From CAYQTL01 sp964420405 (GTDB taxonomy: Bacteria; Acidobacteriota; Thermoanaerobaculia; Thermoanaerobaculales; Sulfomarinibacteraceae), in assembly GCA_964420405.1 (NCBI GenBank), contig CAYQTL010000046.1, positions 1-36,035 on the forward strand: 36,035 bases of DNA, read 5' to 3'. Position numbers and translations under genes: made by a program. Below the pieces are notes generated by a model. That model searched no databases and was not told where the DNA came from. It was given only the letters and a program-made list of their open reading frames with translations. Below, in pieces: positions 16,713 to 23,898 of this stretch; within the stretch, counting starts at the first letter, position 1, and each line of letters begins with the position of its first letter.

Positions 16713-16736
16713 GTATGATCAGATCACTGATCATAC
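16713..16736 (-). promoter_or_regulatory. Operator palindrome of the toxin-antitoxin operon
   Basis: GTATGATCAG (16713-16722), ATCA, CTGATCATAC (16727-16736) is a perfect 10-bp inverted repeat with a 4-base centre. It lies 13 bases upstream of the antitoxin ATG and is much more AT-rich than its surroundings. Position and symmetry fit a ribbon-helix-helix autorepression site. Confidence 0.8.
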
Positions 16737-16748
16737 CCGGCGCTTCGC

Positions 16749-16765
16749 CGCAGCGAATCGCTGCG
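16749..16765. other. Small perfect hairpin at the repeat boundary
   Basis: CGCAGCG (16749-16755), AAT, CGCTGCG (16759-16765). It lies two bases from the start of the 219-bp repeat copy B and about 57 bases beyond the S8 stop, so it could be the peptidase terminator or mark a recombination edge. Confidence 0.5.
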
Positions 16766-16767
16766 CT

Positions 16768-16986
16768 GCGCGGCCGGACGTCGGCGACAGAGTGCGATCG
16801 GGATGCGACGGCGACGCGTGGTCACGGCGCCGAGGCCGTCCAGGCGGCGGTGTCGCCGGCCTCGAGGTCGTCGGCGAACAGCAGGTCGGGGTCGAGCTTC
16901 ACCAGGCCGTGCCCGTACAGGGGCTCTGGACCCGGGTCGCCGAGGTCCGTCGCCGTCGCCCGCAGCGCGGCGTGGAGCCCCGCGGC
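16768..16986. repeat. 219-bp perfect direct repeat, copy B
   Basis: Same sequence and orientation as 11389-11607, offset 5379 bases. This copy is in place at the end of the intact S8 gene: it covers about residue 535 to the stop and 54 bases downstream. Exchange between the copies would remove 5379 bp and leave the peptidase frame whole. Confidence 0.95.
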
Positions 16987-18588
16987 GCCGAGGCCGGGGG
17001 AGGAGTGCAGCAGCAGCGCCGCGGCGCCGGCGGCGTGCGGACAGGCCGCCGAGGTCCCGAAGAAGCCGGTCCCCTGCGGCCACAGCAAGCCGTCGCTGAG
17101 GCCGTAGGTGACGCCGCTGGTGGCGTCGTACCCGACCAGGTCGGGCTTGAGACGGCCGCCGGTGTGGGCGCCGCCCGGACCGAGCGTCGGTCCGCGGCTG
17201 GAGAACGGCTCGAGAGAGTCGTCGGACCAGTGGACCGCGCCCGCGGTGAGGGACGCCGGCGAGTCGCCGGGGACCGTCACGCTGTGCTCCGGGTTGCGGA
17301 TGGCGAAGGCGCCGAGCGCGGACTTCCGCAGGCTCAGGTAGCTGCTGCCGGTGAAGCCGGGGGACCAGACGCCGAGGTGGTACCAGCCGTCGGCGGGGGC
17401 GGTGTAGACGATCTTCTCGAAGGGGATCTCGCCCGGCGCGCCGGTCTGCGGGTTCCACGACGTCGCCACCTGGACGAGGTCGACTCCGTCCCAGCTGTAC
17501 AGCACCAGCTGGTGGTCGACGGTCGCGCCCTGGGTCGTGGGATCCGCCGGCCAGTCGTCCCAGGTGAGCGACATGGAGTAGGTGCTGCCGGCGATCATGT
17601 ACCCGACGGGGTTCGCCCACGCGCCACTCGCGTCGAAGTCGTGCCACCCGTCGCCGCCGGCGTCGGCGAAGTGCGCGTGGTAGCTGTCGTCCTCGGCGTA
17701 GTTGCCCGCCGAGTTGACCCACAGGATGCCGGCGGCGCGGGCCCGCTCGACGGCGTCGTCGATCGGGTTGTGCGGCAGCCCCGAGCCGTCGTACGGGAAG
17801 GAGCCGATCCAGGAGCACGAGTACGACACCACGTCCACGTCCTGGGCGATGAGCCAGTCCACCGCGGCGTAGAAGTCGGCCTCGGTGTCGTCGTGTGCGA
17901 GCAGCATGGTGGCGCCGGGCGCCATGTCGTAGACGATCTCGGCGCAGCCGGTGCCGTGGATCCCGGTGCCGACCGGGTTCACGCCGCCGTCGCCGCCGAG
18001 GGGCCAGAGGGTGATCGAGGCGGGCAGCTCGGTTCCGAGCAGGCTCCCGTAGCCGGCGAACCCGCCGCAGTCGAGCACCGCGACGGTGACGCCGGTGCCG
18101 TCGCGGCCGGCGGCGTGCATGGCGGCGCCGCCGTGCCGGAGGACCCCCTCGCTGAGAACGTCGGGCTCGGCGTGGTATGGGCGGCGGATGCGGAGCACTC
18201 CGGTGACGCCGGCGGCTGTCCGGATCCCGGCGACGTCCATCCGGGCGAACACGAGGCCCCTGGTCCGGCGGTCGCGGACGTCGGCGCCGAGGGCCTCGAG
18301 ATCGGAGGCGACCTCCCCGGCCGGGCGACTCCCGTCGAGGACCACCACCACGTCGGTGCGGCCTGCGGCATCGACGAGGGCCTCGAGGCCGGTGCGCTCG
18401 ACCCCCGAGAGGGGATCGGCGAACGCGGCCACCAGCTGGTTGAGGACGGGACCCAGCCGGGAGTGGGTGGGGTTGCCGCCGGGCGGATGGACCGGCTGCG
18501 GGACACGATCGGGCGGTGGCGGTGTCGCGGCGGCGGCGACGGTCGCCGCGAGGAGGAGCGACTGGACGACGGCGAGCTGCTGGCGCAT
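16822..18588 (-). CDS. Secreted subtilisin-like S8 peptidase
   Basis: 588 residues from ATG 18588, behind GGGAGGCCCC. A signal peptide (about 1-21) is followed by a Pro-rich stretch and a prodomain-like region to about 155. The catalytic residues of the S8 family are all present: D173 (VAVLDCGG), H211 (GIHGTGCAEIV), oxyanion N296 (NSAGN) and S513 (GTSAACPHAAG). A beta-rich insert of about 120 residues (approximately 305-430: LTWDDWPAD, ADGWYHLGVWSPG) resembles a pre-peptidase C-terminal or jelly-roll domain placed between N296 and S513. The tail LLFADDLEAGDTAAWTASAP matches that of the CBM-like protein at 10537. It should degrade protein outside the cell. The 3' end is duplicated at 11389-11607. 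Confidence 0.93.
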   Translation of the reverse strand: MRQQLAVVQSLLLAATVAAAATPPPPDRVPQPVHPPGGNPTHSRLGPVLNQLVAAFADPLSGVERTGLEALVDAAGRTDVVVVLDGSRPAGEVASDLEALGADVRDRRTRGLVFARMDVAGIRTAAGVTGVLRIRRPYHAEPDVLSEGVLRHGGAAMHAAGRDGTGVTVAVLDCGGFAGYGSLLGTELPASITLWPLGGDGGVNPVGTGIHGTGCAEIVYDMAPGATMLLAHDDTEADFYAAVDWLIAQDVDVVSYSCSWIGSFPYDGSGLPHNPIDDAVERARAAGILWVNSAGNYAEDDSYHAHFADAGGDGWHDFDASGAWANPVGYMIAGSTYSMSLTWDDWPADPTTQGATVDHQLVLYSWDGVDLVQVATSWNPQTGAPGEIPFEKIVYTAPADGWYHLGVWSPGFTGSSYLSLRKSALGAFAIRNPEHSVTVPGDSPASLTAGAVHWSDDSLEPFSSRGPTLGPGGAHTGGRLKPDLVGYDATSGVTYGLSDGLLWPQGTGFFGTSAACPHAAGAAALLLHSSPGLGAAGLHAALRATATDLGDPGPEPLYGHGLVKLDPDLLFADDLEAGDTAAWTASAP

Positions 18589-18769
18589 GGGGCCTCCCGT
18601 GACGGATGTGGGTTCGACGGGAGGTCGGTTTGCAGGATGCGTGCCGGGAACGCGTCCGCTGTCGGACGGGCTTCCGGTGGCTCAGGTGGCCGGGCGACGG
18701 ACCGACGACCGTACGCTGCGGTGCACCGATGCTCCTGTGGGTGCTTCGGCGCCGCGGCGGGCGCGGGAG

Positions 18770-19231
18770 CTACTCCCCGACCTGCAGGCCGTCGGGGAAC
18801 TGGACGAACTCGTGGTCGTTGACCCAGATGTCCGCGTTGAAGTCGCCGGTGGTCGTGCCGGTGCCGAGGAAGCCGTCGAGGGTCTTGTTCTTGCCGTACG
18901 AGATCAGGGTGTAGTGGTCGCCGATGGTGGTGGAGTGGACCTGCATCTCCGTGAGCCACCCGTCGCGGGTGGGCAACGCCTTGATGTAGATCGGCTCGAG
19001 GTGGACCTGGAGGTCGGCGATGGAGGCGAGGCCGCGGGGGAAGAAGCTGGCGTCCGCCTCGTACGCGCCGACCGCGGTGGCGACGGTGCGCATGTCCGCC
19101 ATGGTGCGCTTCTGGCGACCGCGCTGGAGGGCGTTGAGCAGGTTCGGGATGGCGATGGCGGCGATGATGCCGATCACCGCGACCACGATCAGTAGCTCGA
19201 TCAGCGTGAATCCACGGTCGCAGCGTCGCAT
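18770..19231 (-). CDS. Type II secretion/type IV prepilin-like protein
   Basis: 153 residues from ATG 19231, with GGGAGGCGCGG upstream; an in-frame start at 19264 would only lengthen the leader. It has a class III prepilin signal: MRRCDRG then FTLIELLIVVAVIGIIAAIAIP, with cleavage after Gly7 and Glu at mature position 5. The remaining roughly 120 residues include the GspG-like ending (GDHYTLISYGKN...FNADIWVNDHEFVQFPDG). Mature protein would sit in the inner membrane and assemble into a pseudopilus or pilus. No other pilus genes are next to it, so it is an orphan. Its neighbour, the secreted S8 peptidase, could be an export substrate, but that is only suggested by position. Confidence 0.9.
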   Translation of the reverse strand: MRRCDRGFTLIELLIVVAVIGIIAAIAIPNLLNALQRGRQKRTMADMRTVATAVGAYEADASFFPRGLASIADLQVHLEPIYIKALPTRDGWLTEMQVHSTTIGDHYTLISYGKNKTLDGFLGTGTTTGDFNADIWVNDHEFVQFPDGLQVGE

Positions 19232-19315
19232 CCGCGCCTCCCAGAGAAAGACGGTACAGCGCATGTTTCGTGCCAGGTTCTGCCCCCGGTCATTCCATGG
19301 CGGTGACGCTCAGCG

Positions 19316-19771
19316 TCATTCCGCGCCTTCCGGCGGCGGCTGTGCGTCATCGCCGGGAGGCTCCGCGAGGGGCGCTCGGCCGGCGGCGAGGCGCGCGGCC
19401 ACCTCGGCATCCTCGGTCGCGATGCTGCGCCGCAGCCACTCGCGGTCGCCGGCGGTGAACCGGAACTCGTGGCGGTGGGGGCAGAAGTCGTGCAGGTCGG
19501 CCTCGTCGCTGTCGACGAACCAGATCAGGGGGTACAGCACGCAGCCGTCGGGGCGGTCCGGGTAGGCGGCGCAGCGCCCGTCGCGGAGGAAGACGCAGCG
19601 CCCCCCGACGTTGCGCAGCCGCAGGGTTCCGTCCCGGTGGCGACGGCAGAAGCCCGTGTGTCCGGCCCGCCGGAGCCGCCGCTCGTCGGCCTCGGTGAGG
19701 CTCATGCGCGTGTCGTGGCAGCACAGGTCGCAGCCGTGACGGAGGCACGGCGAGTCGTGAGGGCTCGACAT
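19316..19771 (-). CDS. YkgJ-family cysteine cluster protein
   Basis: 151 residues from ATG 19771, with GGGGTG close upstream. It has the cysteine pattern of the YkgJ/zinc- or iron-chelating family: CLRHGCDLCC near the start, then FCRRH, GGRCVFLRDGRCAAYPDRPDGC and DFCPHRHEF. Such proteins bind a metal ion or iron-sulfur cluster; the biochemical role is unsettled. The C-terminal 30 residues are Pro/Glu-rich. It is divergent from the anti-sigma/mla operon, sharing a 138-base intergenic region. Confidence 0.85.
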   Translation of the reverse strand: MSSPHDSPCLRHGCDLCCHDTRMSLTEADERRLRRAGHTGFCRRHRDGTLRLRNVGGRCVFLRDGRCAAYPDRPDGCVLYPLIWFVDSDEADLHDFCPHRHEFRFTAGDREWLRRSIATEDAEVAARLAAGRAPLAEPPGDDAQPPPEGAE

Positions 19772-19866
19772 CACCCCGTCGTTGTAGCAGATCGGGGCGC
19801 GCGGGTGCACGGCGGCGCCGCGGCCCGGACCCGCCGGCGGGCCCGAAACGCTCATCGCGCCGCGGC

Positions 19867-19895
19867 TTGCGCGACTCGGGCGGGCGGGGTAGCGT
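19867..19895 (+). promoter_or_regulatory. Possible promoter of the mla operon
   Basis: TTGCGC (19867-19872), 17 bases, TAGCGT (19890-19895). Each box matches the sigma-70 consensus at three of six positions, but the spacing is ideal. The start would fall near 19902, only about eight bases before the first ATG. Confidence 0.35.
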
Positions 19896-19909
19896 CGGGG
19901 ACGAACGTG

Positions 19910-20362
19910 ATGGAACGGGACGTCCAGGGTGACCGGGGAGCGGCCGAGATCCGGCTCCAGGTGCGATCCGAAGCACGGCTTCTGGGGCCGGTGCGCGAGC
20001 TCGTCCGGGCGTGGTTCCTCCGCCACGGCGTGGCCCCGGACAGGGTCGGCGACCTGGTGTTGGGGGTGGACGAGGCGTGCGCCAACGCCATCCGTCACGC
20101 CTACGCAGGACGCTGCGACGAGATGGTGGAGCTGGTGCTGGCCGCCGAGCCGGCGGCGCTGCGGGTGGAGGTGTGCGACCGCGGAACGACGGCGGCGCCG
20201 GACGCGGTGGGACGGAGGCTGCTGGCACCGCCCGAGCCGGAGGAGCTGTGTCCGGGCGGGTTGGGCGTGCAGCTGATCCGCACCGCGTTCGACGATGTCC
20301 GATTCTGTCCCGGAAGCCCGTGCGGCAACCGGGTGGTGATGCGGCTGGAGCACGAGGGGTGA
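19910..20362 (+). CDS. SpoIIAB/RsbW-like ATP-binding anti-sigma regulatory kinase
   Basis: 150 residues from ATG 19910 (the GTG just before is possible). It is a single HATPase_c_2 domain of the Bergerat fold: N-box LGVDEACANAIRHAY with E55 and N59, a G1-like EVCDRG, and a G2 box PGGLGVQLIR near residue 122. Proteins of this type phosphorylate a serine in a partner STAS protein and bind sigma factors or other targets. The next gene encodes exactly such a STAS protein, with the stop of this gene overlapping its upstream region. The key kinase residues look intact. No sigma factor is seen nearby, so the target of the switch may be something else, perhaps the transporter that follows. Confidence 0.88.
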   Translation: MERDVQGDRGAAEIRLQVRSEARLLGPVRELVRAWFLRHGVAPDRVGDLVLGVDEACANAIRHAYAGRCDEMVELVLAAEPAALRVEVCDRGTTAAPDAVGRRLLAPPEPEELCPGGLGVQLIRTAFDDVRFCPGSPCGNRVVMRLEHEG

Positions 20363-20364
20363 CG

Positions 20365-20682
20365 ATGGACCTGGAAGTGGAGATCAGTCGAGGGCCGGAG
20401 GAGTCGACGGTGACGGCGCGGGGCGACGTGGATCTGCACAGCTCGCCTCGGCTGCGCGACGCGATCCTGGAGGCGCTCGCCGGCGGTGACGGCGCGGTGT
20501 CCGTCGACCTGAGCGGCGTGCCGTACATGGACTCCTCCGGGGTCGCGACCCTGGTGGAGGGGCTGCAGGCCGCTCGGCGCGCGGAGAAGGGGTTCCGGCT
20601 GCTGTCGCCGTCGGAGAAGGTCAGCCGGGTGCTGCGGATGACGCGGCTGGAGTCCGTGTTCGAGATCGGCGAGGCCGGATGA
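20365..20682 (+). CDS. STAS-domain protein (anti-sigma antagonist or MlaB-like)
   Basis: 105 residues from ATG 20365, with GAGGGG upstream, two bases after the kinase stop. A complete STAS domain: VTARGDVDLHSSPRLRDAI, VSVDLSGVPYMDSSGVATLVEGLQ. D56-S57-S58-G59 is the phosphorylation motif of SpoIIAA/RsbV proteins; the serine is present. In Mla systems a STAS protein, MlaB, binds the ATPase MlaF and is needed for its activity. Here the gene is joined to both a STAS kinase (upstream) and MlaE (its stop overlaps the MlaE start, ATGA). It could therefore be an MlaB that is switched by phosphorylation. Confidence 0.9.
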   Translation: MDLEVEISRGPEESTVTARGDVDLHSSPRLRDAILEALAGGDGAVSVDLSGVPYMDSSGVATLVEGLQAARRAEKGFRLLSPSEKVSRVLRMTRLESVFEIGEAG

Positions 20683-21470
20683 CGCGGCTGGCCGGCGCCG
20701 TCGGAAGGTGGGCGCTCGACTGGCTGTGGGCCGCGGCGCGGGTGTCGGTGCTGATGGTCGAGACGGCGGCGTGGATCCTGGTGCGCCCGCTGGGCGGTCG
20801 CGGCCTGCGGATGCGCAGCGCCGTGGAGCACCTGGTGGAGTACGGCGTCCGGTCGCTGCCGATCGTCGGGCTGATCTGCTTCCTGATCGGCGTGATCCTG
20901 GCGCTGCAGGCCTCATACACCTTGTCGCAGTGGGGCGCCGACCGCTTCATCGCGGTGCTGGTCGCGGTGACGGCGACCCGCGAGCTGGCGCCGCTGATGA
21001 CGGCCATCCTCATCACCGGCCGGTGCGGCTCGGCGATCACCGCCGAGATCGGGACCATGAAGGTCGGCGAGGAGCTCGACGCGCTGGAGGTGATGGGAAT
21101 CGACGCGATCAAGTTCCTGGTCGCGCCGAAGATGGTGGCGATGGTGGTGGCCGTGCCGTGCGTGACGGTGCTGGCCGAGGCGGTGATGATCGGCGGAGGC
21201 TGGCTCGCCGGGACGCTCATCGTCGGCGTGGACTCGGGCGTCTACCTGCGGGAGACGGCCGACTCGCTGGCGGCGAAGGACCTCACCACCGGGCTTGTCA
21301 AGAGCGTGTTCTTCGCCCTCGTGATCTGCTGGGTCGGGGTGTACCGCGGGTTCCAGGTGGAGGGGGGCGCCGAGGGTGTCGGCCGCATGACGACCTCCTC
21401 GGTGGTCACCTCGATCTTCCTGATCATCGTCGTTGACCTGCTGTTCACCGTCCTGTTCTACTTCATGTGA
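20679..21470 (+). CDS. mlaE: MlaE-family lipid ABC transporter permease
   Basis: 263 residues, the normal size for MlaE, starting ATG 20679 in a 4-base overlap with the STAS gene. The permease has about five or six membrane segments and the conserved family core: RELAPLMTAILITGRCGSAITAEIGTMKVGEELDALEVMG (positions of about 101-140). It forms the inner-membrane channel of the Mla/MCE system, which moves phospholipids between the inner and outer membranes. It ends by overlapping the ATPase start. The N-terminal 50 residues are somewhat longer than in Proteobacteria. Confidence 0.95.
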   Translation: MTRLAGAVGRWALDWLWAAARVSVLMVETAAWILVRPLGGRGLRMRSAVEHLVEYGVRSLPIVGLICFLIGVILALQASYTLSQWGADRFIAVLVAVTATRELAPLMTAILITGRCGSAITAEIGTMKVGEELDALEVMGIDAIKFLVAPKMVAMVVAVPCVTVLAEAVMIGGGWLAGTLIVGVDSGVYLRETADSLAAKDLTTGLVKSVFFALVICWVGVYRGFQVEGGAEGVGRMTTSSVVTSIFLIIVVDLLFTVLFYFM

Positions 21471-22282
21471 GCGGTCAGATGACGACTTCCGGCGACGAGC
21501 ACGTGATCCGGGTGGAGGACCTGGAGGTGGGTTTCGGCGACCGCACCGTGCTGTCGGGCGTGTCGTTCGACGTGCGGCGCGGCGAGATCCTGGTCGTGCT
21601 GGGCGGCAGCGGATCCGGCAAGACCACCCTGCTGCGCACGATGGTCGGCCTCGAGCGGCCGCGGTCCGGGCGGGTCCTGGTCGACGGCGAGGACATCTGC
21701 ACGATGTCGACCCGGAGGCTGCGGCTGCTGCGGACGAGGATCGGGATGTGCTTCCAGGGCGCGGCGCTGTTCAACTCGATGACGGTCGGCGAGAACGTGG
21801 GCCTGGCGTTGCGCGAGCACACCGACCTGGAGGACTCGACCATCGACATCATGACCACCATCAAGCTCGAGCTGGTGGGCCTGGCGGGCACCGGCGACCA
21901 GCTGCCGTCAGAGCTCAGCGGCGGCATGCGCAAGCGGGCCGGGATCGCCCGGGCGATGGCGATGGACCCCGAGCTCCTGTTCTACGACGAGCCGTCGGCA
22001 GGTCTCGACCCGATCGTCGCGGCCGGGATCGACGAGCTGATCCGCGACATGCAGGGCACCTTCGGCATCACCAGCGTGGTGGTGACGCACGAGATGGAGA
22101 GCGTCCGGCGGATCGCGGACCGGGTGTGCGTGCTGTACCGGGGCCGGGTCGCCGGGATCGGTACCCTCGAGGAGATCGAGGCCTCGGACCATCCATACAT
22201 CCAGCAGTTCCTGGCGCGCCGCCCGGAGACCTCGGGGAGCGGCGCGTCGGAGCTGGCCGAGCGCCTGGCCGCGGGCAGCTGA
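21467..22282 (+). CDS. mlaF: MlaF-family ABC transporter ATPase
   Basis: 271 residues from GTG 21467, which overlaps the MlaE stop as elsewhere in this operon; ATG 21479 is an alternative four codons in. Walker A is GGSGSGKTT, the signature motif is LSGGMRKRAGIARA, Walker B is LLFYDEPSAGLD, followed by the H-loop VVVTHEM. LSGGMRKR is typical of the Mla ATPases rather than of general importers. It drives MlaE by ATP hydrolysis. The C-terminal 25 residues (RRPETSGSGASELAERLAAGS) extend past the usual end and could contact the STAS protein, as the MlaF tail does in E. coli; that contact is inference. Confidence 0.95.
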   Translation: MSGQMTTSGDEHVIRVEDLEVGFGDRTVLSGVSFDVRRGEILVVLGGSGSGKTTLLRTMVGLERPRSGRVLVDGEDICTMSTRRLRLLRTRIGMCFQGAALFNSMTVGENVGLALREHTDLEDSTIDIMTTIKLELVGLAGTGDQLPSELSGGMRKRAGIARAMAMDPELLFYDEPSAGLDPIVAAGIDELIRDMQGTFGITSVVVTHEMESVRRIADRVCVLYRGRVAGIGTLEEIEASDHPYIQQFLARRPETSGSGASELAERLAAGS

Positions 22283-22296
22283 GAGGAGCGGGAGCG

Positions 22297-23319
22297 ATGC
22301 CGTCCGACCGACGCCAGTTCACATCGACCGAGATCAAGGCCGGCGCGCTGGTGCTGTCGGCGGTGGTGGTTCTGGCGCTGTTCGTGGCGGCGATCCGCGG
22401 TTGCGCCGTGGCCCGGGAGGAGACCGTCCGCTACCACGCGAGCTTCACCGACGTCGGCGGGCTGAGGTCGGGCGCCGCGGTGCGCTACGGCGGCCACGAG
22501 GTGGGTCGCGTCGAGACGGTGGAGCTCGATCCGGAGGACCCGCACAGTATCCGGGTCACAGCCCGGGTCGCGGCCGCGGTGCCGCTGAACGCCCGCAGCG
22601 TGGCGACCATCACCCAGGTGTCGCTGACGTCGGAGAAGCACCTCGAGGTTTCGGTCGGCGAGGCGGACGCCGAGCGGCTCGAGCCCGGCAGCGCGATCCC
22701 GTCGGCCGGGACCGCCGGCGGCCTGTTCGACGTGCCCGACGTGGAGGGCGTGATCTCGCGGATCGAGACCCTCCTCGACGACATCATCGAGCTGGTTGGC
22801 GTGGAGCGGATGCGGAGCTCGGGTGACGGCGAGATCGTGGATCTCGCCCAGCTCGTGGAGGGCCTCGACGAGCTGCTCGCGGTGGTGACGACCTCGGCGC
22901 GCGACATCCGGGCATGGGTCGAGAAGGAGCCGGGCGGCGCCAACGAGGTCGTCGCCAAGCTGATCCGGCTGGAGGACGTCGCCATCGAGCTGTTCGAGGA
23001 GATCGAGGCGGCGGTGTCGGAGAACCGCCCCGGGCTCGGTCGGACGACAGACAACCTGGCGAGGATCACCAGCCGCGCCGGCGAGGTGCTCGATGAGCTG
23101 TCCGGGGCTCTCGACGACTCCCTGAGGGAGGTGGGTGGGGCGAGCGCAGCGGCGCGGGAGCTGATCGCCGGGCAGCGTGGCGAGGTCGAGGAGATCGTCG
23201 AGAACCTGCAACGGGCGACCCGCGACCTCCGCACCCTGTCGCGGCGGCTCGCCAACGACCCGAGTCTGCTGATCCGTCGCGGCACACCGGAGGGACGGAT
23301 GCCTGGAGAGCAACCATGA
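22297..23319 (+). CDS. mlaD: MlaD/MCE-domain lipid-binding protein
   Basis: 340 residues from ATG 22297 behind GAGGAGCGGGAG. One membrane helix (about 14-34) anchors a single MCE domain at about 42-125 (VRYHASFTDVGGLRSGAAVRYGGHEVGRVETVEL...ISLTSEKHLEVSVG-like). The remaining roughly 190 residues are mostly helical with heptad character (EIVDLAQLVEGLDELLAVV, EVEEIVENLQRATRDLRTLSRRL). MCE proteins form hexamers whose helices make a hydrophobic tunnel for lipids across the periplasm; the long helical part suggests a needle-like form as in PqiB/Mce rather than the short E. coli MlaD. It overlaps the next gene by four bases. Confidence 0.92.
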   Translation: MPSDRRQFTSTEIKAGALVLSAVVVLALFVAAIRGCAVAREETVRYHASFTDVGGLRSGAAVRYGGHEVGRVETVELDPEDPHSIRVTARVAAAVPLNARSVATITQVSLTSEKHLEVSVGEADAERLEPGSAIPSAGTAGGLFDVPDVEGVISRIETLLDDIIELVGVERMRSSGDGEIVDLAQLVEGLDELLAVVTTSARDIRAWVEKEPGGANEVVAKLIRLEDVAIELFEEIEAAVSENRPGLGRTTDNLARITSRAGEVLDELSGALDDSLREVGGASAAARELIAGQRGEVEEIVENLQRATRDLRTLSRRLANDPSLLIRRGTPEGRMPGEQP

Positions 23320-23885
23320 CGAGGCTGTGGTCCGTTCTGCGGCGGGCGGCGGCGGTCGGCGGGCTGGCGGCGGTCGCCGCGGGCTGTGCCTCCGCCCCCG
23401 ACGCGCGCTACTACACGCTGGACATGAACCGGTCGGGAGAGGCGCTCCCGACCGTCAACCTCGAGGTCGAGGCGCTGCGGGCGGCGGACACCCTCACCCG
23501 GCCGCAGATCATGATCCAGGCCTCGCCGACGAGGGTCGAGTACTACGCCGTCGACCAGTGGGCGGGCAGCCTGTCGGAGCTGGTGACCCGCAAGCTGCGC
23601 ACCGAGCTGGGCCCGCCGGAGGAGGGCCGCCGGACGATGGCGGTCAGCGGGACCCTGCTCGAGTGCGGCCAGGTGGACGTGGCGGGCGGCGCGGAGGCCG
23701 AGCTCCAGCTGCGGCTCACGGTCCGCGACGCGCAGGAGGCCGTCTCCGGGCGCCCGCTGCTGGAGCGCACCTACAGCTGCCGCCGGCGGGCCGACGCCGT
23801 CCACCCCGAGGCGGTCGCGGTGGCGTTGTCGCGGTGCCTCGAGACGATCGCGGCCGAGCTCGCGGTCGACGCCGGGACGCTGTGA
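23316..23885 (+). CDS. PqiC-like ABC transport auxiliary lipoprotein
   Basis: 189 residues, ATG 23316 overlapping the mlaD stop. A lipoprotein signal is evident: LAAVAAGCAS, with Cys near position 24. The mature part matches the ABC_trans_aux (DUF330/PqiC) family: DARYYTLDM near the start, YYAVDQWAGSLSELVTRKLRTEL in the middle, and conserved periodic beta strands. In PqiABC and related MCE systems the lipoprotein sits on the outer membrane and docks the MCE tunnel. Its presence here instead of MlaA/MlaC points to a hybrid Mla/Pqi architecture. Confidence 0.88.
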   Translation: MTRLWSVLRRAAAVGGLAAVAAGCASAPDARYYTLDMNRSGEALPTVNLEVEALRAADTLTRPQIMIQASPTRVEYYAVDQWAGSLSELVTRKLRTELGPPEEGRRTMAVSGTLLECGQVDVAGGAEAELQLRLTVRDAQEAVSGRPLLERTYSCRRRADAVHPEAVAVALSRCLETIAAELAVDAGTL

Positions 23886-23898
23886 GAGGCGAGGGCCG

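Noticed and set aside
11389..16986. A classical integrative element or insertion sequence between the 219-bp repeats
   Set aside because: No integrase, transposase or terminal inverted repeats are present; only the repeat geometry supports mobility, so it is reported as a finding and not as a mobile element feature.
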